A DNA stretch of 13,229 nt from Candidatus Zixiibacteriota bacterium (GCA_014729565.1 WJJR01000101.1:1-13229); one strand, 5' to 3'. Counted from the first letter of the stretch, positions 9,001 to 13,229 are shown. Notes: generated by a model not told the origin, from the sequence alone. A program made the numbers and translations.

Positions 9001-9621
9001 ATCCTCTACAGCAACGGCGATATCATGCTCCAGTATGAGGAGATTCAGTTGGGATTCAGCACCGAATTGGGTACGGTCGGAATAGAGAACGCGGCCGGTG
9101 ACATCGGACTCGAAATCGCATTCAATACCGCCTACCTGCATGATGAGCTGGCCGTTCGGATTAGCCGATCTCCGGATTGGCTGTTCGTGACACCGTCGAA
9201 CGGGCTGGTGTCCGGAAACAGTGATAGCAGTTTGACCGTTCAGATCCGGACGTTTGAACTCACGGCCGGTGACCACCTTGCGGAAATCCTGATCGTGTCG
9301 AATGATCCCGATGAGCCATCCGTCCGAATTCCGGTCAGCCTGACCGTGACCTCGGTGACGGGTCAATGTATCAGTTCACACCAGGGCGACATGAACGGTG
9401 ATTCGACCATTGATGCGGTCGATCTGAACTTGCTCATCAACGCCCTGTTTTTCTCGGGACTGGATCCGCATGACAGCGGCTGTCCGACGACACGCGGTGA
9501 TTTCAACGCAGATGGTATCGCAGACGCAATCGATATGAACGCGTTGATTGCCCACATCTTCTTCTCAGGAGCCGGTCCGTGTAATCCCTGTGAACCGGTC
9601 TCCATGAGCTGTGGGCAATGA
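1..9621 (+). CDS. Giant secreted multidomain Ig-repeat protein with C-terminal dockerin (5' partial)
   Basis: An open frame of 3206 codons ends at TGA 9619-9621. The first codon is GTG, but there is no visible upstream sequence, no signal peptide, and the frame opens in the middle of a β-domain, so the gene is very probably cut by the window edge. Visible domains by residue: Fn3-like domain of the kind that follows secreted peptidases (about 8-110); Ig-like domains (113-218 and 220-335); jelly-roll/MAM-like domain (341-490) ending in the hallmark DDWFVDDV; then alternating Ig-like units with inserted domains (497-3115); and a dockerin (3130-3190). The inserts are Rossmann 1 (581-780), B1 (1000-1219), a six-bladed propeller (about 1469-1710), B2 (1943-2161), Rossmann 2 (2413-2610) and B3 (2831-3055). 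The composition is rich in Asp, Ser and Pro and poor in Cys and Lys, as in exported surface proteins. No complete catalytic site is recognised. The role is inferred to be extracellular or cell-surface (adhesion, scaffold, or the tail of an enzyme). A terminator follows directly. Confidence 0.9.
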   Translation: MLESSAFRISHTPYPNTGDTLNPYAIVATIVSDTALLTDSLSLFYRSSADTGSSFTRVPLTATGNPDEYSADIPPQPTGSTVEYGLTAEDLSGERVVSPSDFPTFVHSFNVLGTPVLAYYPGLFDVELESGYQLTEYLTIRNDGNDDLEYEVTPVASPLLSVNPTDGSVPPNDSVMIAVLFDATPIHQDTTFNYTINLTADDSVGSDIDIPVTMHVLAPDYYVEVNPEFDSQIQAAADTIDYDVVLTNYGAMDDQYDFTISVADWPTDVWDSGMTSVITQTPVLSQNDQYTIHPRVIIPAGEPYGTADTCVITVQSLGDTAISGTFTGLSISAGQPDSIPWGDEFLSTIVDTLHWRDIQDVAVNDIGIAEPSPPYSLNLNGNPSGNDAITSVPINLSGQVQVVLSYWYQRTGGGETVDFGEDLIFEFRNSTGDWEEISRQPGNGPRMTTFEQVDVYLPSSAYHADFRLRIRSIGTAGPYDDWFVDDVLMYAPIPPSVCYDPAVFSFELAENDTMYDTLIVCNDGPGELRYFLSQSLLGAMTSISELLGPPPVHDENQSLTVDQGAPPATSPYPASAFPQLTGTVQILAWIPYADQYQEYANMLNALSTYFTDFTLTETTALDSTNFEAALLGQDILLIPEQEGAPNLFPIGEDLASVLQTFVAGGGGIVACDGAGASVSAFLRGAGVLDATGGTYFGSEAIETIGQHPVTTGIEGVHTAQNATRIIDHTDGETVMVHSATGAPVVVVKEDAGGRVVLFGWDFYDYVDFMARSLANAVEWTSGRAWLTVTPRGDTLAPGESTYVTLTINTSSTGSGDYDKLVNIHSNDPYDPLVEIPVDLRVRGPEIDVYPTSVTDTVVEGIDQAAFLWAHNIGEEPLTIDSVRGAVVWLTSAVPATIIPPGDSAEIEVTIGDVTLYPGDHQGDILIFSNDFDEAVFTVPFDIHVGPDPDIAVDPESLLIVIAKDDTTSAGLTLDNVGDGTLSYSTTIHYSPLADAVVDPPSYPAEYADPIAKGDTDTRVGHPVVHGSGGPDSAGYRWIDSDEPGGPPFDWVDVSGIGTPVAGLSDDSYVGPFSIGFDFPYYDSAYAEFYIGSNGFIGFGPTAGYYSLSNTPIPSTSSPNNIIAWCWDDLYPDGQVYYHSDGNRLVIQFDGYGQYYTPGNITAEIILYKNGRIIIQYQDITGGFHTSSSTVGIENRIGTIGLAPAFNTSYIQSDLAVLFSQTPAWLSVSPDSGTVPPHSNVALLAHVNGAGLTQPEYRAEIIMSSNDPDEDSVAVPVRVEVLLPEIAVRLDSMYLEGEEGASTDSLFWIVNDGEAPLLYAILTDQSWLTLLPDSGHVPPFDSVAIALTADAASLLPGDYNATVTVGSNDVDEPATLLPVTFHVGPDPIIWVSPDTLDVVMDPDDSLHQTLMIGNAGEGTLAFQTSILPATAPMGLYDATRIAGLTEYTALDPVGDYDVSGSESIVGDTLPLTSFIPVPAPAAGIAFGLDGRLHAAALSPDVIYRMDSPGSWSVYSSEVSNPYGIAFSSDGNLAVANQITRQIRLIQPDGSMEVLADLPVTPLGLAYGPGGVLYVTTNNSSIMTVSPSGDVELFTGNVPPETFDAAFGPDGRLYVSTFNDGRILAIDPDGNVDTYASLGAYLEGLAFDVEGNLYVGNGFTGTITRVNADQSVDVIGSGYPGPLHLALDEEGLLHIGSINNSRIDTLRVGVPGVRLPYGSAWMWLTADDGTLAGTWFADSIEAEHATAMLACFSSHNLTGTDYYAQVLMVSNDPTEESLLVPVHMHLRSPIAVVRADSLWMEVNETQTTDSTLWIINDGDADLVVLLQSSEPWLIADPATQTIAPQDSIGITLTADAATLLAGHYSSTLTITTSDVNNPSIAVAVELDVGPDPDIELVPESLVVELDEGDSLVSIIDINNIGDGTLWYEAAIEIDEATLSVETRAPYPDGYETAPGKGEPDSRTGWPVANGLGGPDSAGYRWVDSDEPNGPVFDWEDISGIGTPVSGLSDDDYEGPFPIGFEFPYYDSVYTEFYVASNGFIGFGPTSGYYSLGNSPLPSTNSPNNIIAWCWDDLYPTGQVHYHSSGGQLVIQFTNYGQYYTPGTITAQVILNQNGQCLIQYQTIAGGFSTTSSTVGIENRLGTIGLETAFNTSYIRENLAVRYSPFPGWLTIEPSADTIAPHGTGPLSASINGSGLDDREYGADIVFQTNDPDESEISLPVLLRIRRPDIAIRRDSIMMDASEGQSSDSSLWIVNDGLAPLTYSITPDQPWLAVSPANGIVGPQDSSEVTVTSDAATLVPGDYTGMLTVDSDDQDEPQLLVHVLLHVGPDPDVDIIPESLSVSLDLGDSTESEIRIHNLGQGTLAFEIEIQNLGGSTAPSLWSGIDAGTTSAGAHSDDPINAETTPAASYGGVETDTLRYALIQDVDPWGSLRLRDLLAAHGIPYDIINSNQMGSVDLSVYDKVITASVQPGSFWSELSANRQWLEDYVSAGGILELHLASFSSDNLAGRPMPGDFLVSSFLGIGEVSIVNADHPILADPNLITDDELDGWNYSTHGYLHTLPPAASTILQGTTSGHPVCIEIPMGAGKILATTQTVEWPGGSLPYLENLILHRQAIPSWLQVSPEFGTVSPGSDVPVSVSIFSADVTESDIYAQLAVATNDPDEEEVAVPVHLSIHLPEIAVRSTSMDIDALEGESSDSTLWIVNEGGAELTFSLAVDRPWLATQPINGAVPARDSVGVVVTGDATTLLPGEYSGAVTVSSNDIDEPELVIPVALHVGPDPDIDVSPDSLDFELVQGDSTTATVTIHNAGPGTLAYSAAVDVSGGMQSAVQDPYPAWYYDSIPKGAPDTRTGNPVTQDYGGPDSAGYRWIDSDETGGPVYQWVDIAGTGTQVNGLDDDNWVGPLPIGFSFPYYDSVYTEFYIAANGFIGFGPTDRYYDRTNEPIPWFIAPNNIIAWLWSDLEFYDGVNPSSVWYDIQPSKLTIQFERVRRCCGVGPWMTAQVILYSNGDIMLQYEEIQLGFSTELGTVGIENAAGDIGLEIAFNTAYLHDELAVRISRSPDWLFVTPSNGLVSGNSDSSLTVQIRTFELTAGDHLAEILIVSNDPDEPSVRIPVSLTVTSVTGQCISSHQGDMNGDSTIDAVDLNLLINALFFSGLDPHDSGCPTTRGDFNADGIADAIDMNALIAHIFFSGAGPCNPCEPVSMSCGQ
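1021..1470 (+). other. Jelly-roll (MAM/concanavalin-like) domain, residues 341-490
   Basis: Within the giant protein, residues 341-490 begin with the WGDEF acidic opening, pass through a 'SGNDAITSVPINLSG' type edge and a 'VVLSYWYQRTGGGE' core strand, and close with YDDWFVDDVLMY. This pattern (WxDxF ... LSxWYxRxxxG ... DDWxVDDV) is typical of the β-jelly-roll domains attached to secreted peptidases and glycan-active proteins. Carbohydrate or protein binding is the family expectation; nothing in the sequence identifies the ligand. Confidence 0.55.
1741..2340 (+). other. Rossmann / ThuA-like (class I amidotransferase-fold) insert 1, residues 581-780
   Basis: This region alternates hydrophobic β-strands and helices, unlike the all-β surroundings. 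It has the strand VQILAWIPY at the start, the strand QDILLIPEQEG, a helix followed by a Gly-rich turn at 664-667 (AGGGGIVACDG), the motif QHPVTTGI (H707) and a late strand GGRVVLFGWDFYDY. This layout is that of ThuA-like/DUF4350-like domains, which share the class I glutamine amidotransferase fold. No nucleophilic Cys elbow is visible, so a binding or structural role is more likely than catalysis. It sits between the two halves of an Ig-like unit (497-540 and 784-843). Confidence 0.5.
2998..3660 (+). repeat. B domain copy 1 (nidogen-like), residues 1000-1219
   Basis: This is the first of three homologous copies of a domain of about 220 residues. Landmarks: GGPDSAGYRWIDSDEP near the start, IGFDFPYYDSAY, SNGFIGFGP, NNIIAWCWDDL, GQVYYH, ILYKNGRIIIQYQDI, TVGIENRIGTIGL, and AFNTSY...LAV at the end. 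The SNGF...FG / NxIAxxWDDL / GIE pattern is that of nidogen-like β-rich domains in secreted bacterial proteins. The domain interrupts an Ig-like unit (halves at 946-999 and 1220-1282). Confidence 0.7.
4405..5130 (+). repeat. Six-bladed NHL/SMP-30-like β-propeller, residues about 1469-1710
   Basis: Six repeats start at residues 1482, 1522, 1562, 1602, 1642 and 1682, so the period is exactly 40 residues (120 bases). The repeat motif is G(I/L)AFxxDGxLYVxxxxxxxIxxIxxDGxV: GIAFGLDGRLH, GIAFSSDGNLA, GLAYGPGGVLY, DAAFGPDGRLY, GLAFDVEGNLY and HLALDEEGLLH. This is the NHL / SMP-30 / Vgb type of blade, and six blades is a complete closed ring. Such propellers usually bind ligands or partners; some are lactonases, but I cannot identify metal ligands here. 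The propeller is inserted in an Ig-like unit (halves at about 1384-1425 and 1714-1786). Confidence 0.75.
5827..6483 (+). repeat. B domain copy 2 (nidogen-like), residues 1943-2161
   Basis: The second copy of the nidogen-like domain is the closest relative of copy 1. It keeps GGPDSAGYRWVDSDEP, IGFEFPYYDSVY, SNGFIGFGPTSGYYSL, NNIIAWCWDDLYP, YGQYYTPG, STVGIENRLGTIGL and AFNTSY. Third codon positions differ at many sites from copy 1, so the duplication is not recent. The GGPDSAGYRW landmark lies 942 residues after that of copy 1. It interrupts an Ig-like unit (halves at 1888-1930 and 2162-2224). Confidence 0.7.
7237..7830 (+). other. Rossmann / ThuA-like insert 2, residues 2413-2610
   Basis: A second α/β domain begins with the strand RYALIQDVDP, then a helix RLRDLLAAHGIPYDII, the strand YDKVITAS, a helix ending in the turn SAGGILELH (G2489-G2490), DHPILADP (H2531), LDGWNYSTHGYL (W2548), and a closing strand GKILATTQTVEW. 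Its order of elements and the HP(I/V) motif match insert 1, so the two are probably distant homologues. Motifs of the type HPI...GWxxSxHGY recur in secreted bacterial and archaeal proteins of unknown function. No nucleophile Cys elbow is visible. It is inserted in an Ig-like unit (halves at 2326-2366 and 2613-2675). Confidence 0.5.
8491..9165 (+). repeat. B domain copy 3 (nidogen-like, divergent), residues 2831-3055
   Basis: The third copy lies 888 residues after copy 2 by the GGPDSAGYRW landmark. It retains IGFSFPYYDSVY, NGFIGFGPTD, NNIIAWLWSDL, ILYSNGDIMLQYEEI, TVGIENAAGDIGL and AFNTAY. It diverges in the middle: the WCWDDLYP segment becomes LWSDLEFYDGVNP with extra residues, and an adjacent Cys pair (RRCCGVG) appears where copies 1 and 2 have YGQYYTPG. 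It is inserted in the last Ig-like unit (second half about 3056-3115), just before the dockerin. Confidence 0.65.
9364..9618 (+). other. C-terminal type I dockerin, residues about 3122-3206
   Basis: Two calcium-binding F-hand repeats start at D3130 (D-M-N-G-D-S-T-I-D-A-V-D) and D3167 (D-F-N-A-D-G-I-A-D-A-I-D), 37 residues apart. Each is followed by the hydrophobic helix LNLLINALFF or MNALIAHIFF. The DxNxD...D spacing keeps ligand positions 1, 3, 5 and 12 in both repeats. A Cys-rich tail (CNPCEP) follows. Dockerins bind cohesins in cellulosomes; in non-cellulosomal lineages, similar C-terminal dockerins occur on many secreted proteins with an unknown partner or anchor. No cohesin is seen in the window. 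Confidence 0.85.
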
Positions 9622-9648
9622 TCTGAATCCTGCCCGTTTTGAAAGCCC

Positions 9649-9685
9649 CGCCCGCGAGACAGCCAGTCTCGCGGGCGTTTGTTTC
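9649..9685 (+). terminator. Rho-independent terminator after the giant gene
   Basis: A perfect 12-bp stem pairs 9649-9660 with 9666-9677 (GTCTCGCGGGCG on the right arm) around the 5-base loop AGCCA. An interrupted T-run (TTTGTTT) follows, and AAA at 9642-9644 lies on the opposite side. It starts 27 bases after the TGA of the giant gene and should end its transcript. Confidence 0.85.
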
Positions 9686-9796
9686 GAGGCCGAATCTGCC
9701 CCACGGCCAGGAACTTCAGGGATCCGAGGAATGCTGCCACCCTACTGTCGTATCTATCTGACACTCTTTGTCTTTGGACCAATTCCCTGAATCCTG

Positions 9797-9805
9797 TGGT
9801 ATAAA
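9797..9805 (+). promoter_or_regulatory. Probable extended -10 promoter for the GWxTD operon
   Basis: TGG-TATAAA resembles an extended -10 element. A possible -35, TTGGAC (9774-9779), is 20 bases away, which is longer than the usual 17, so recognition would rest on the TG extension. A start near 9812 would give a leader of about 47 bases before the ATG at 9859. This is a prediction from the consensus of the main housekeeping sigma factor, whose preferences in this organism are unknown. Confidence 0.35.
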
Positions 9806-9846
9806 GTGGGATGGCCCGTATATTCGATGGACAGCGCCACGAGCGC

Positions 9847-9853
9847 GAGGGGG
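9847..9853 (+). promoter_or_regulatory. Ribosome binding site choosing ATG 9859
   Basis: The purine run GAGGGGG lies 5 bases before ATG 9859, and the protein then begins with a standard signal peptide. The in-frame ATG at 9811 has no comparable site and would add a charged 16-residue extension in front of the signal peptide, so 9859 is preferred. Confidence 0.6.
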
Positions 9854-9858
9854 CAGAT

Positions 9859-11190
9859 ATGACCAAGGCGGATTCCCGAAAATGGCATCTAATCGTGGGC
9901 TGGGTGATCGTGTTGGCCCTTCTGGGGAGCATCTTACCGATATCGCCGGCGCAGGCCCAGGTCGCCGAGTTTTCCGGACTCCCGGCTCCTGGGGTCCCGG
10001 TTTTCGACGCCGATCTGGCCGCATTTCGGATCAGCCCCGATTCCGCCCGGCTGGAAATCTACTATCGCATCACCAATCCCAAGTTGTCCTACATCAAGCG
10101 CGACAGCGAATTTGTGGCGTCGTACGAAGTCACCGCCGTCCTGACGGGGCGGGGGGAACGCCAGTTCGATGCGGTCAGCAATCGGGAAAACTATGTTCTC
10201 CCCAGTTATGAAGAAACGCGGCGCTCGACGGGATACCTGATCAACGTGTTGACGGTGAATGTGCCTGAGGGCGACTACGAAGTTGACGTGACTCTCAACG
10301 ATCGCATTTCGGGCGGCAGCCACACCGTCACACGCGAGATCGACCTCCGCACTCTCGGCTCGGGCGAGTGGGTGATCGGCGGACCGGAGTTTTTTGTGCC
10401 GGGAGCCAAAGCCCCGGACCGTGATCGCTACAAGAAGGACACGTTGGCATTCGTCCCGAATGTCACCCGGTCGTTCACCGGCAATAAAACCCGGCTGGCA
10501 TTCTATCTGGAAGTCTACCAAACGGCCAAGGATCCCATCACTGCGGTCATCATGGACGTGTCGCAACGGTCCCCGAAGGTGGAGTTGCGGGATACGCTGG
10601 AGATCGATCCCTCACAATCGACGAGTGCTATCGTATACACCAATCCGCTCGAGGATTTTCGAACCGGTGAGTGTCTTTTGGTCCTGACACCGGTCGATGC
10701 CGACGGCGAGCAGGTTGTCGAACGGACTGAACGTATCTTCTTCGTCGAATGGGCGCTGGAAACACTCGTTCGCAATGACTGGGAAAACGCCGTCGATATG
10801 TTGATCCATATTGCGACCAAAGACGAGATGGACGAGTTGCGCGCGACACCGGTCGAGCAACGCGCCGAGGCATTCGAAGAGTTTTGGGAATCGCGCGACC
10901 CGAGTCCGGAAACACAGCAAAACGAGTGGCGCGAGGAATATTACCGTCGCATTCGATTCGCCAACCAGCAGTTCTCGAGCGCCTTTCGGCCCGGTTGGCG
11001 TACCGATTTCGGCACCGTGTACATCACGTACGGGGAGCCCGATGAGATCGAGCGATTCCCGTTTGAACTCGGGCAGAAACCGCATGAGATTTGGTACTAC
11101 TACGCACAGCGGCGGCAATTCCTGTTCGTCGACGTGCGCGGAAACGGAGAGTACGAACTGCAGTATCCGTACGACGGCGTGATCCGTTAA
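9859..11190 (+). CDS. Exported GWxTD domain-containing protein 1
   Basis: The product has 443 residues and ends at TAA. A signal peptide spans residues 1-33: a basic start (TKADSRK), a hydrophobic core, and AQA before Q34. No lipobox Cys is present, so it should be periplasmic or secreted rather than a lipoprotein. Two predominantly β regions follow (about 40-180 and 190-295), the first opening with DADLAAFRI...LEIYYRI. A charged helical segment (297-373) contains FWESRDPSPET and YYRRIRFANQQFS. The GWxTD motif itself (GWRTD, 379-383) is followed by FGTVYITYGEPDEIERFPFE and a WYYY...FLFVD end. This is the standard architecture of the GWxTD family, found in many Bacteroidota, Gemmatimonadota, Acidobacteriota and candidate phyla. 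Its function is unknown. It is paralogous to the next gene, 24 bases away, and is probably cotranscribed with it. Confidence 0.9.
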   Translation: MTKADSRKWHLIVGWVIVLALLGSILPISPAQAQVAEFSGLPAPGVPVFDADLAAFRISPDSARLEIYYRITNPKLSYIKRDSEFVASYEVTAVLTGRGERQFDAVSNRENYVLPSYEETRRSTGYLINVLTVNVPEGDYEVDVTLNDRISGGSHTVTREIDLRTLGSGEWVIGGPEFFVPGAKAPDRDRYKKDTLAFVPNVTRSFTGNKTRLAFYLEVYQTAKDPITAVIMDVSQRSPKVELRDTLEIDPSQSTSAIVYTNPLEDFRTGECLLVLTPVDADGEQVVERTERIFFVEWALETLVRNDWENAVDMLIHIATKDEMDELRATPVEQRAEAFEEFWESRDPSPETQQNEWREEYYRRIRFANQQFSSAFRPGWRTDFGTVYITYGEPDEIERFPFELGQKPHEIWYYYAQRRQFLFVDVRGNGEYELQYPYDGVIR

Positions 11191-11201
11191 CCGCCGTTGT
11201 C

Positions 11202-11209
11202 AGGAGGTG
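11202..11209 (+). promoter_or_regulatory. Strong Shine-Dalgarno fixing GTG 11215 as start
   Basis: AGGAGGTG is a full 8-base match to the anti-Shine-Dalgarno, placed 5 bases before GTG 11215. The encoded N-terminus is an ideal signal peptide. This shows that the second GWxTD gene begins here, well upstream of the open frame that carries its main domains. Confidence 0.8.
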
Positions 11210-11214
11210 TTTTT

Positions 11215-12638
11215 GTGAACACATCACCGAACCCAAGACGATCAACGACCATTGGTTGGCTGATCGGCGGCGTATTGATCGTGACCGGACTGCTGGCCAC
11301 ACCGGCGGCGGCGGTCGATTCGTCCGGCGACATTCAATTCTGGAGCGATTACGCGGCCTTCCAACTGGACGATGAAACCGACGAGGCGTATGTCGAGTTT
11401 TATTTCGAGAGGAAACGCGTCAGTTTCACCTTCCGCAGGTCGAAGGCCTGTTGCGCGCCGACGTGTACACGTGGGTGCATGTGTCTGATACGACGGGGAA
11501 TCCTGTCGACTCCATCGGCGGCGCTTTTGTCTCGGTCGTGAGGGATTCGACAGAGCTGGCCGACTCGAATTTCACGGTCTTCTTCGCCCGCGCGCTGGCG
11601 CTGCCCCCGGGACTGTACAACGCCCGTACGGTTGTGGTCGATCTGGAAAACAAGGCGTCGTCCGAAGCCCAGTTTGCACTCTCGGTGCCCCGGTTCCGCC
11701 GCGACTCGTTGGAGCTGTCTCAGATCCAACTCGGCTACGATATCTTAAACACGCGCGGTGACACGACGGTGTCGCCGATGGACGTGCTGATCAAGAACGG
11801 GCAGAAGGTGTACCCGGACTGCCGTGGCCTGGTCGGTACGGGGCGTCCGCGGTTGTTTTTCTATAGTGAAGTGTACAATCTCGATTTCGATCCGGCGCGT
11901 GACAACTCGTACGAGATGACCGTCACGCTCGAACCCACGGACAGTGCTGCCACGATTCCCTATTCGCAGCAAACACTGACCAAACCCGGCAAGTCGGCCG
12001 TGTTGGCATCGAGTGTGGACGTGCGCGATGTGCCGCTGGGCTCATACAACCTGAACGTAACCGTGACCGATCAGGCCACCGGGCAGTCGGCCTCGGCACA
12101 GAAACTATTCTGGCGGGTGGCCCCGGCGCTGGACTCGTTAACGCCTGATGAGGAACAGCGCGTGCGCGACATCATCGCGTACATTGCGCGCCCGGAGGAG
12201 ATGTCACGATTCGAGCGGCTCAACCCGGTCGGCAAACGGAACTTCTGGCTCAAATTCTGGAAGGAACGCGACCCGACTCCCGCCACACCGGAAAACGAAT
12301 ACAAGAACGAGCATATGCGTCGACTGAACTACGCCAACGAGAAGTTCTCGGTCGGGCTCAGCGACAACACCGGCGGCTGGAGAACCGATATGGGTCGTGT
12401 CTACATCGTGTACGGTCCGCCCAATCACATTGAACGGTTCCCGTTCACACCGGAGCGGCCGGCCGCCGAGCAGTGGTTTTACGATCACCTGACCGGACAG
12501 GGACAGGTGTACTTCCTCTTCGTTGACGAGAGCGGCTACGGCGACTACAACATGGTCCATTCGACCGCGCGCGGTGAGCGACGCGATCCGTTCTGGGAAG
12601 AACAGGTTCAGATGGGCGCGTTCGAACGGACCCAGTAG
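11215..12638 (+). CDS. Exported GWxTD domain-containing protein 2, reading frame broken by an apparent 1-base deletion
   Basis: The start is GTG 11215. A signal peptide covers residues 1-33 (basic NPRRS, hydrophobic core, TPAAA before V34), then DYAAFQLDDETDEAYVEFYFERKR in the first frame (to about 11418). From 11421 the homology continues in another frame as QFHLPQVEGLLRADVYTW. Inserting one base in the codon at 11419-11420 restores a single protein of about 474 residues. The rest matches its upstream paralogue: two β regions, a helical stretch with ARPEEMSRFERL and FWKERDPTPATPENE, the motif GWRTD (encoded at 12375-12389), and MGRVYIVYGPPNHIERFPF. As it stands, translation from the good start would stop at 11541. 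The downstream part keeps intact motifs, so the gene is either freshly broken or correct with a sequence error. The family's function is unknown. Confidence 0.85.
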
Positions 12639-12667
12639 ATTTATGACTTTTAGCGGGACAATCACAC

Positions 12668-13229
12668 ATGCTGCAGGCACATAATCTGACGAAGCACTTT
12701 GCGGACAAAAAACGAGGACTGGTTCGGGCTGTCGACGGTATCAACCTGTCCTGCAATCGTGGCGAGATCTTTGGCCTTCTCGGTCTCAACGGAGCAGGCA
12801 AAACGACGACATTGCGGTTGGTGTCAACGATGCTGCGACCCGATGCCGGCACGATTTCGATCGATGGTGTCGATGCGGTGGCGCATTCGTCGCGGGTGCG
12901 CGGACGAATCGGGTTTTTGACCGGTGCAACCGGTCTCTATCCACGCCTGACACCGCGCGAGACATTGACGTACTTCGGCGAGCTGGCGCGGATGTCGAAA
13001 TCGGACATCGCGCGCCGTCGCGACGAACTGATCGAACAACTGGGAATGGCCGAATTCGCCGACCGCCGGTGCGATAAACTCTCCAGTGGCCAGAAGCAGC
13101 GCACGTCTATCGCCCGCACGTTGATTCACGATCCGCCGCTGCTGATTCTGGACGAGCCGACGATCGGACTGGATGTGATCACCTCGCGCGCGATTGTCGA
13201 ATTCATTCGTCGCGCCCGTGGGAACAACA
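12668..13229 (+). CDS. NatA-like ABC transporter ATP-binding protein (3' partial)
   Basis: The first 187 codons are visible before the window ends. The protein opens MLQAHNLTKHF, as in ABC-2 type exporter ATPases. It has a Walker A motif (GLNGAGKTT, 39-47), a D-loop-side segment GFLTGATGLYPRLTPRE (82-98) typical of the NatA family, a signature LSSGQKQR (138-145), and Walker B LLILDEPTIGLD (158-169). The usual Q-loop glutamine is absent near residues 85-87, as in many NatA relatives. The H-loop would lie beyond the edge. It should be a cytoplasmic ATPase driving an ABC-2 permease encoded downstream; NatAB exports Na+, but the substrate here is unknown. ATG 12668 has a weak GGGA 9 bases upstream and is 29 bases after the GWxTD gene, so it probably belongs to the same operon. 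Confidence 0.9.
   Translation, partial: MLQAHNLTKHFADKKRGLVRAVDGINLSCNRGEIFGLLGLNGAGKTTTLRLVSTMLRPDAGTISIDGVDAVAHSSRVRGRIGFLTGATGLYPRLTPRETLTYFGELARMSKSDIARRRDELIEQLGMAEFADRRCDKLSSGQKQRTSIARTLIHDPPLLILDEPTIGLDVITSRAIVEFIRRARGNN

Noticed and set aside
2530..9351. Recent tandem DNA repeats or a mobile element in the giant gene
   Set aside because: The copies agree in protein but differ at many synonymous positions, and no inverted terminal repeats or transposase are present. They are ancient domain duplications.
9811..9858. ATG 9811 as start of GWxTD protein 1
   Set aside because: It would place a charged extension ahead of a normal signal peptide and has no good Shine-Dalgarno, whereas ATG 9859 has one at ideal spacing.
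9363..9932. Open frame of 189 codons on the - strand across the intergenic region
   Set aside because: It covers the antisense of the dockerin and the terminator hairpin and has no recognisable domain.
11407..11420. Programmed -1 frameshifting in GWxTD gene 2
   Set aside because: The sequence GAGAGGAAACGC does not form a standard X-XXY-YYZ slippery heptamer in the reading frame, and no evident stem-loop follows. A lost base explains the join better.

Overview
The window looks like bacterial genomic or metagenome-assembled DNA read entirely on the + strand. It holds four protein-coding genes in two transcription blocks; the first and last genes run off the window edges. I see no RNA gene, CRISPR array, insertion sequence or integration site. 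A giant secreted Ig-like repeat protein ending in a dockerin, next to exported GWxTD-domain proteins, is typical of FCB-superphylum and neighbouring candidate lineages such as Zixibacteria or Latescibacterota. That placement is an inference from gene content only.

Positions 1-9621 are the 3' part of one gene, with 3206 codons visible. In order the product carries three Ig/Fn3-like domains, a jelly-roll domain, and then a strictly alternating array. In this array an intact Ig-like unit of 101-102 residues is followed each time by an Ig-like unit that is split at the same place by an inserted domain. The six inserts, in order, are: a Rossmann (ThuA-like) domain, a nidogen-like 'B' domain, a six-bladed propeller with exact 40-residue blades, a second B domain, a second Rossmann domain, and a third B domain. 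The protein ends in a two-repeat type I dockerin. It is most likely a secreted or cell-surface adhesive, scaffold or enzyme-attached protein, and the true N-terminus and any catalytic domain lie upstream.

Positions 9622-9858 hold a strong intrinsic terminator and a probable extended -10 promoter, which separate the giant gene from what follows.

Positions 9859-13229 look like one operon. Two tandem paralogous exported proteins with a C-terminal GWxTD domain (gaps of 24 and 29 bases) are followed by the first 187 codons of a NatA-like ABC transporter ATPase. The second GWxTD gene has an apparent one-base deletion near 11419 that splits its reading frame. The homology and coding signal continue on both sides, so this is either a very recent lesion or an assembly or sequencing error. 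The function of GWxTD proteins is unknown. The operon suggests a link to an ABC-2 type export or membrane-stress module, but this is only context.
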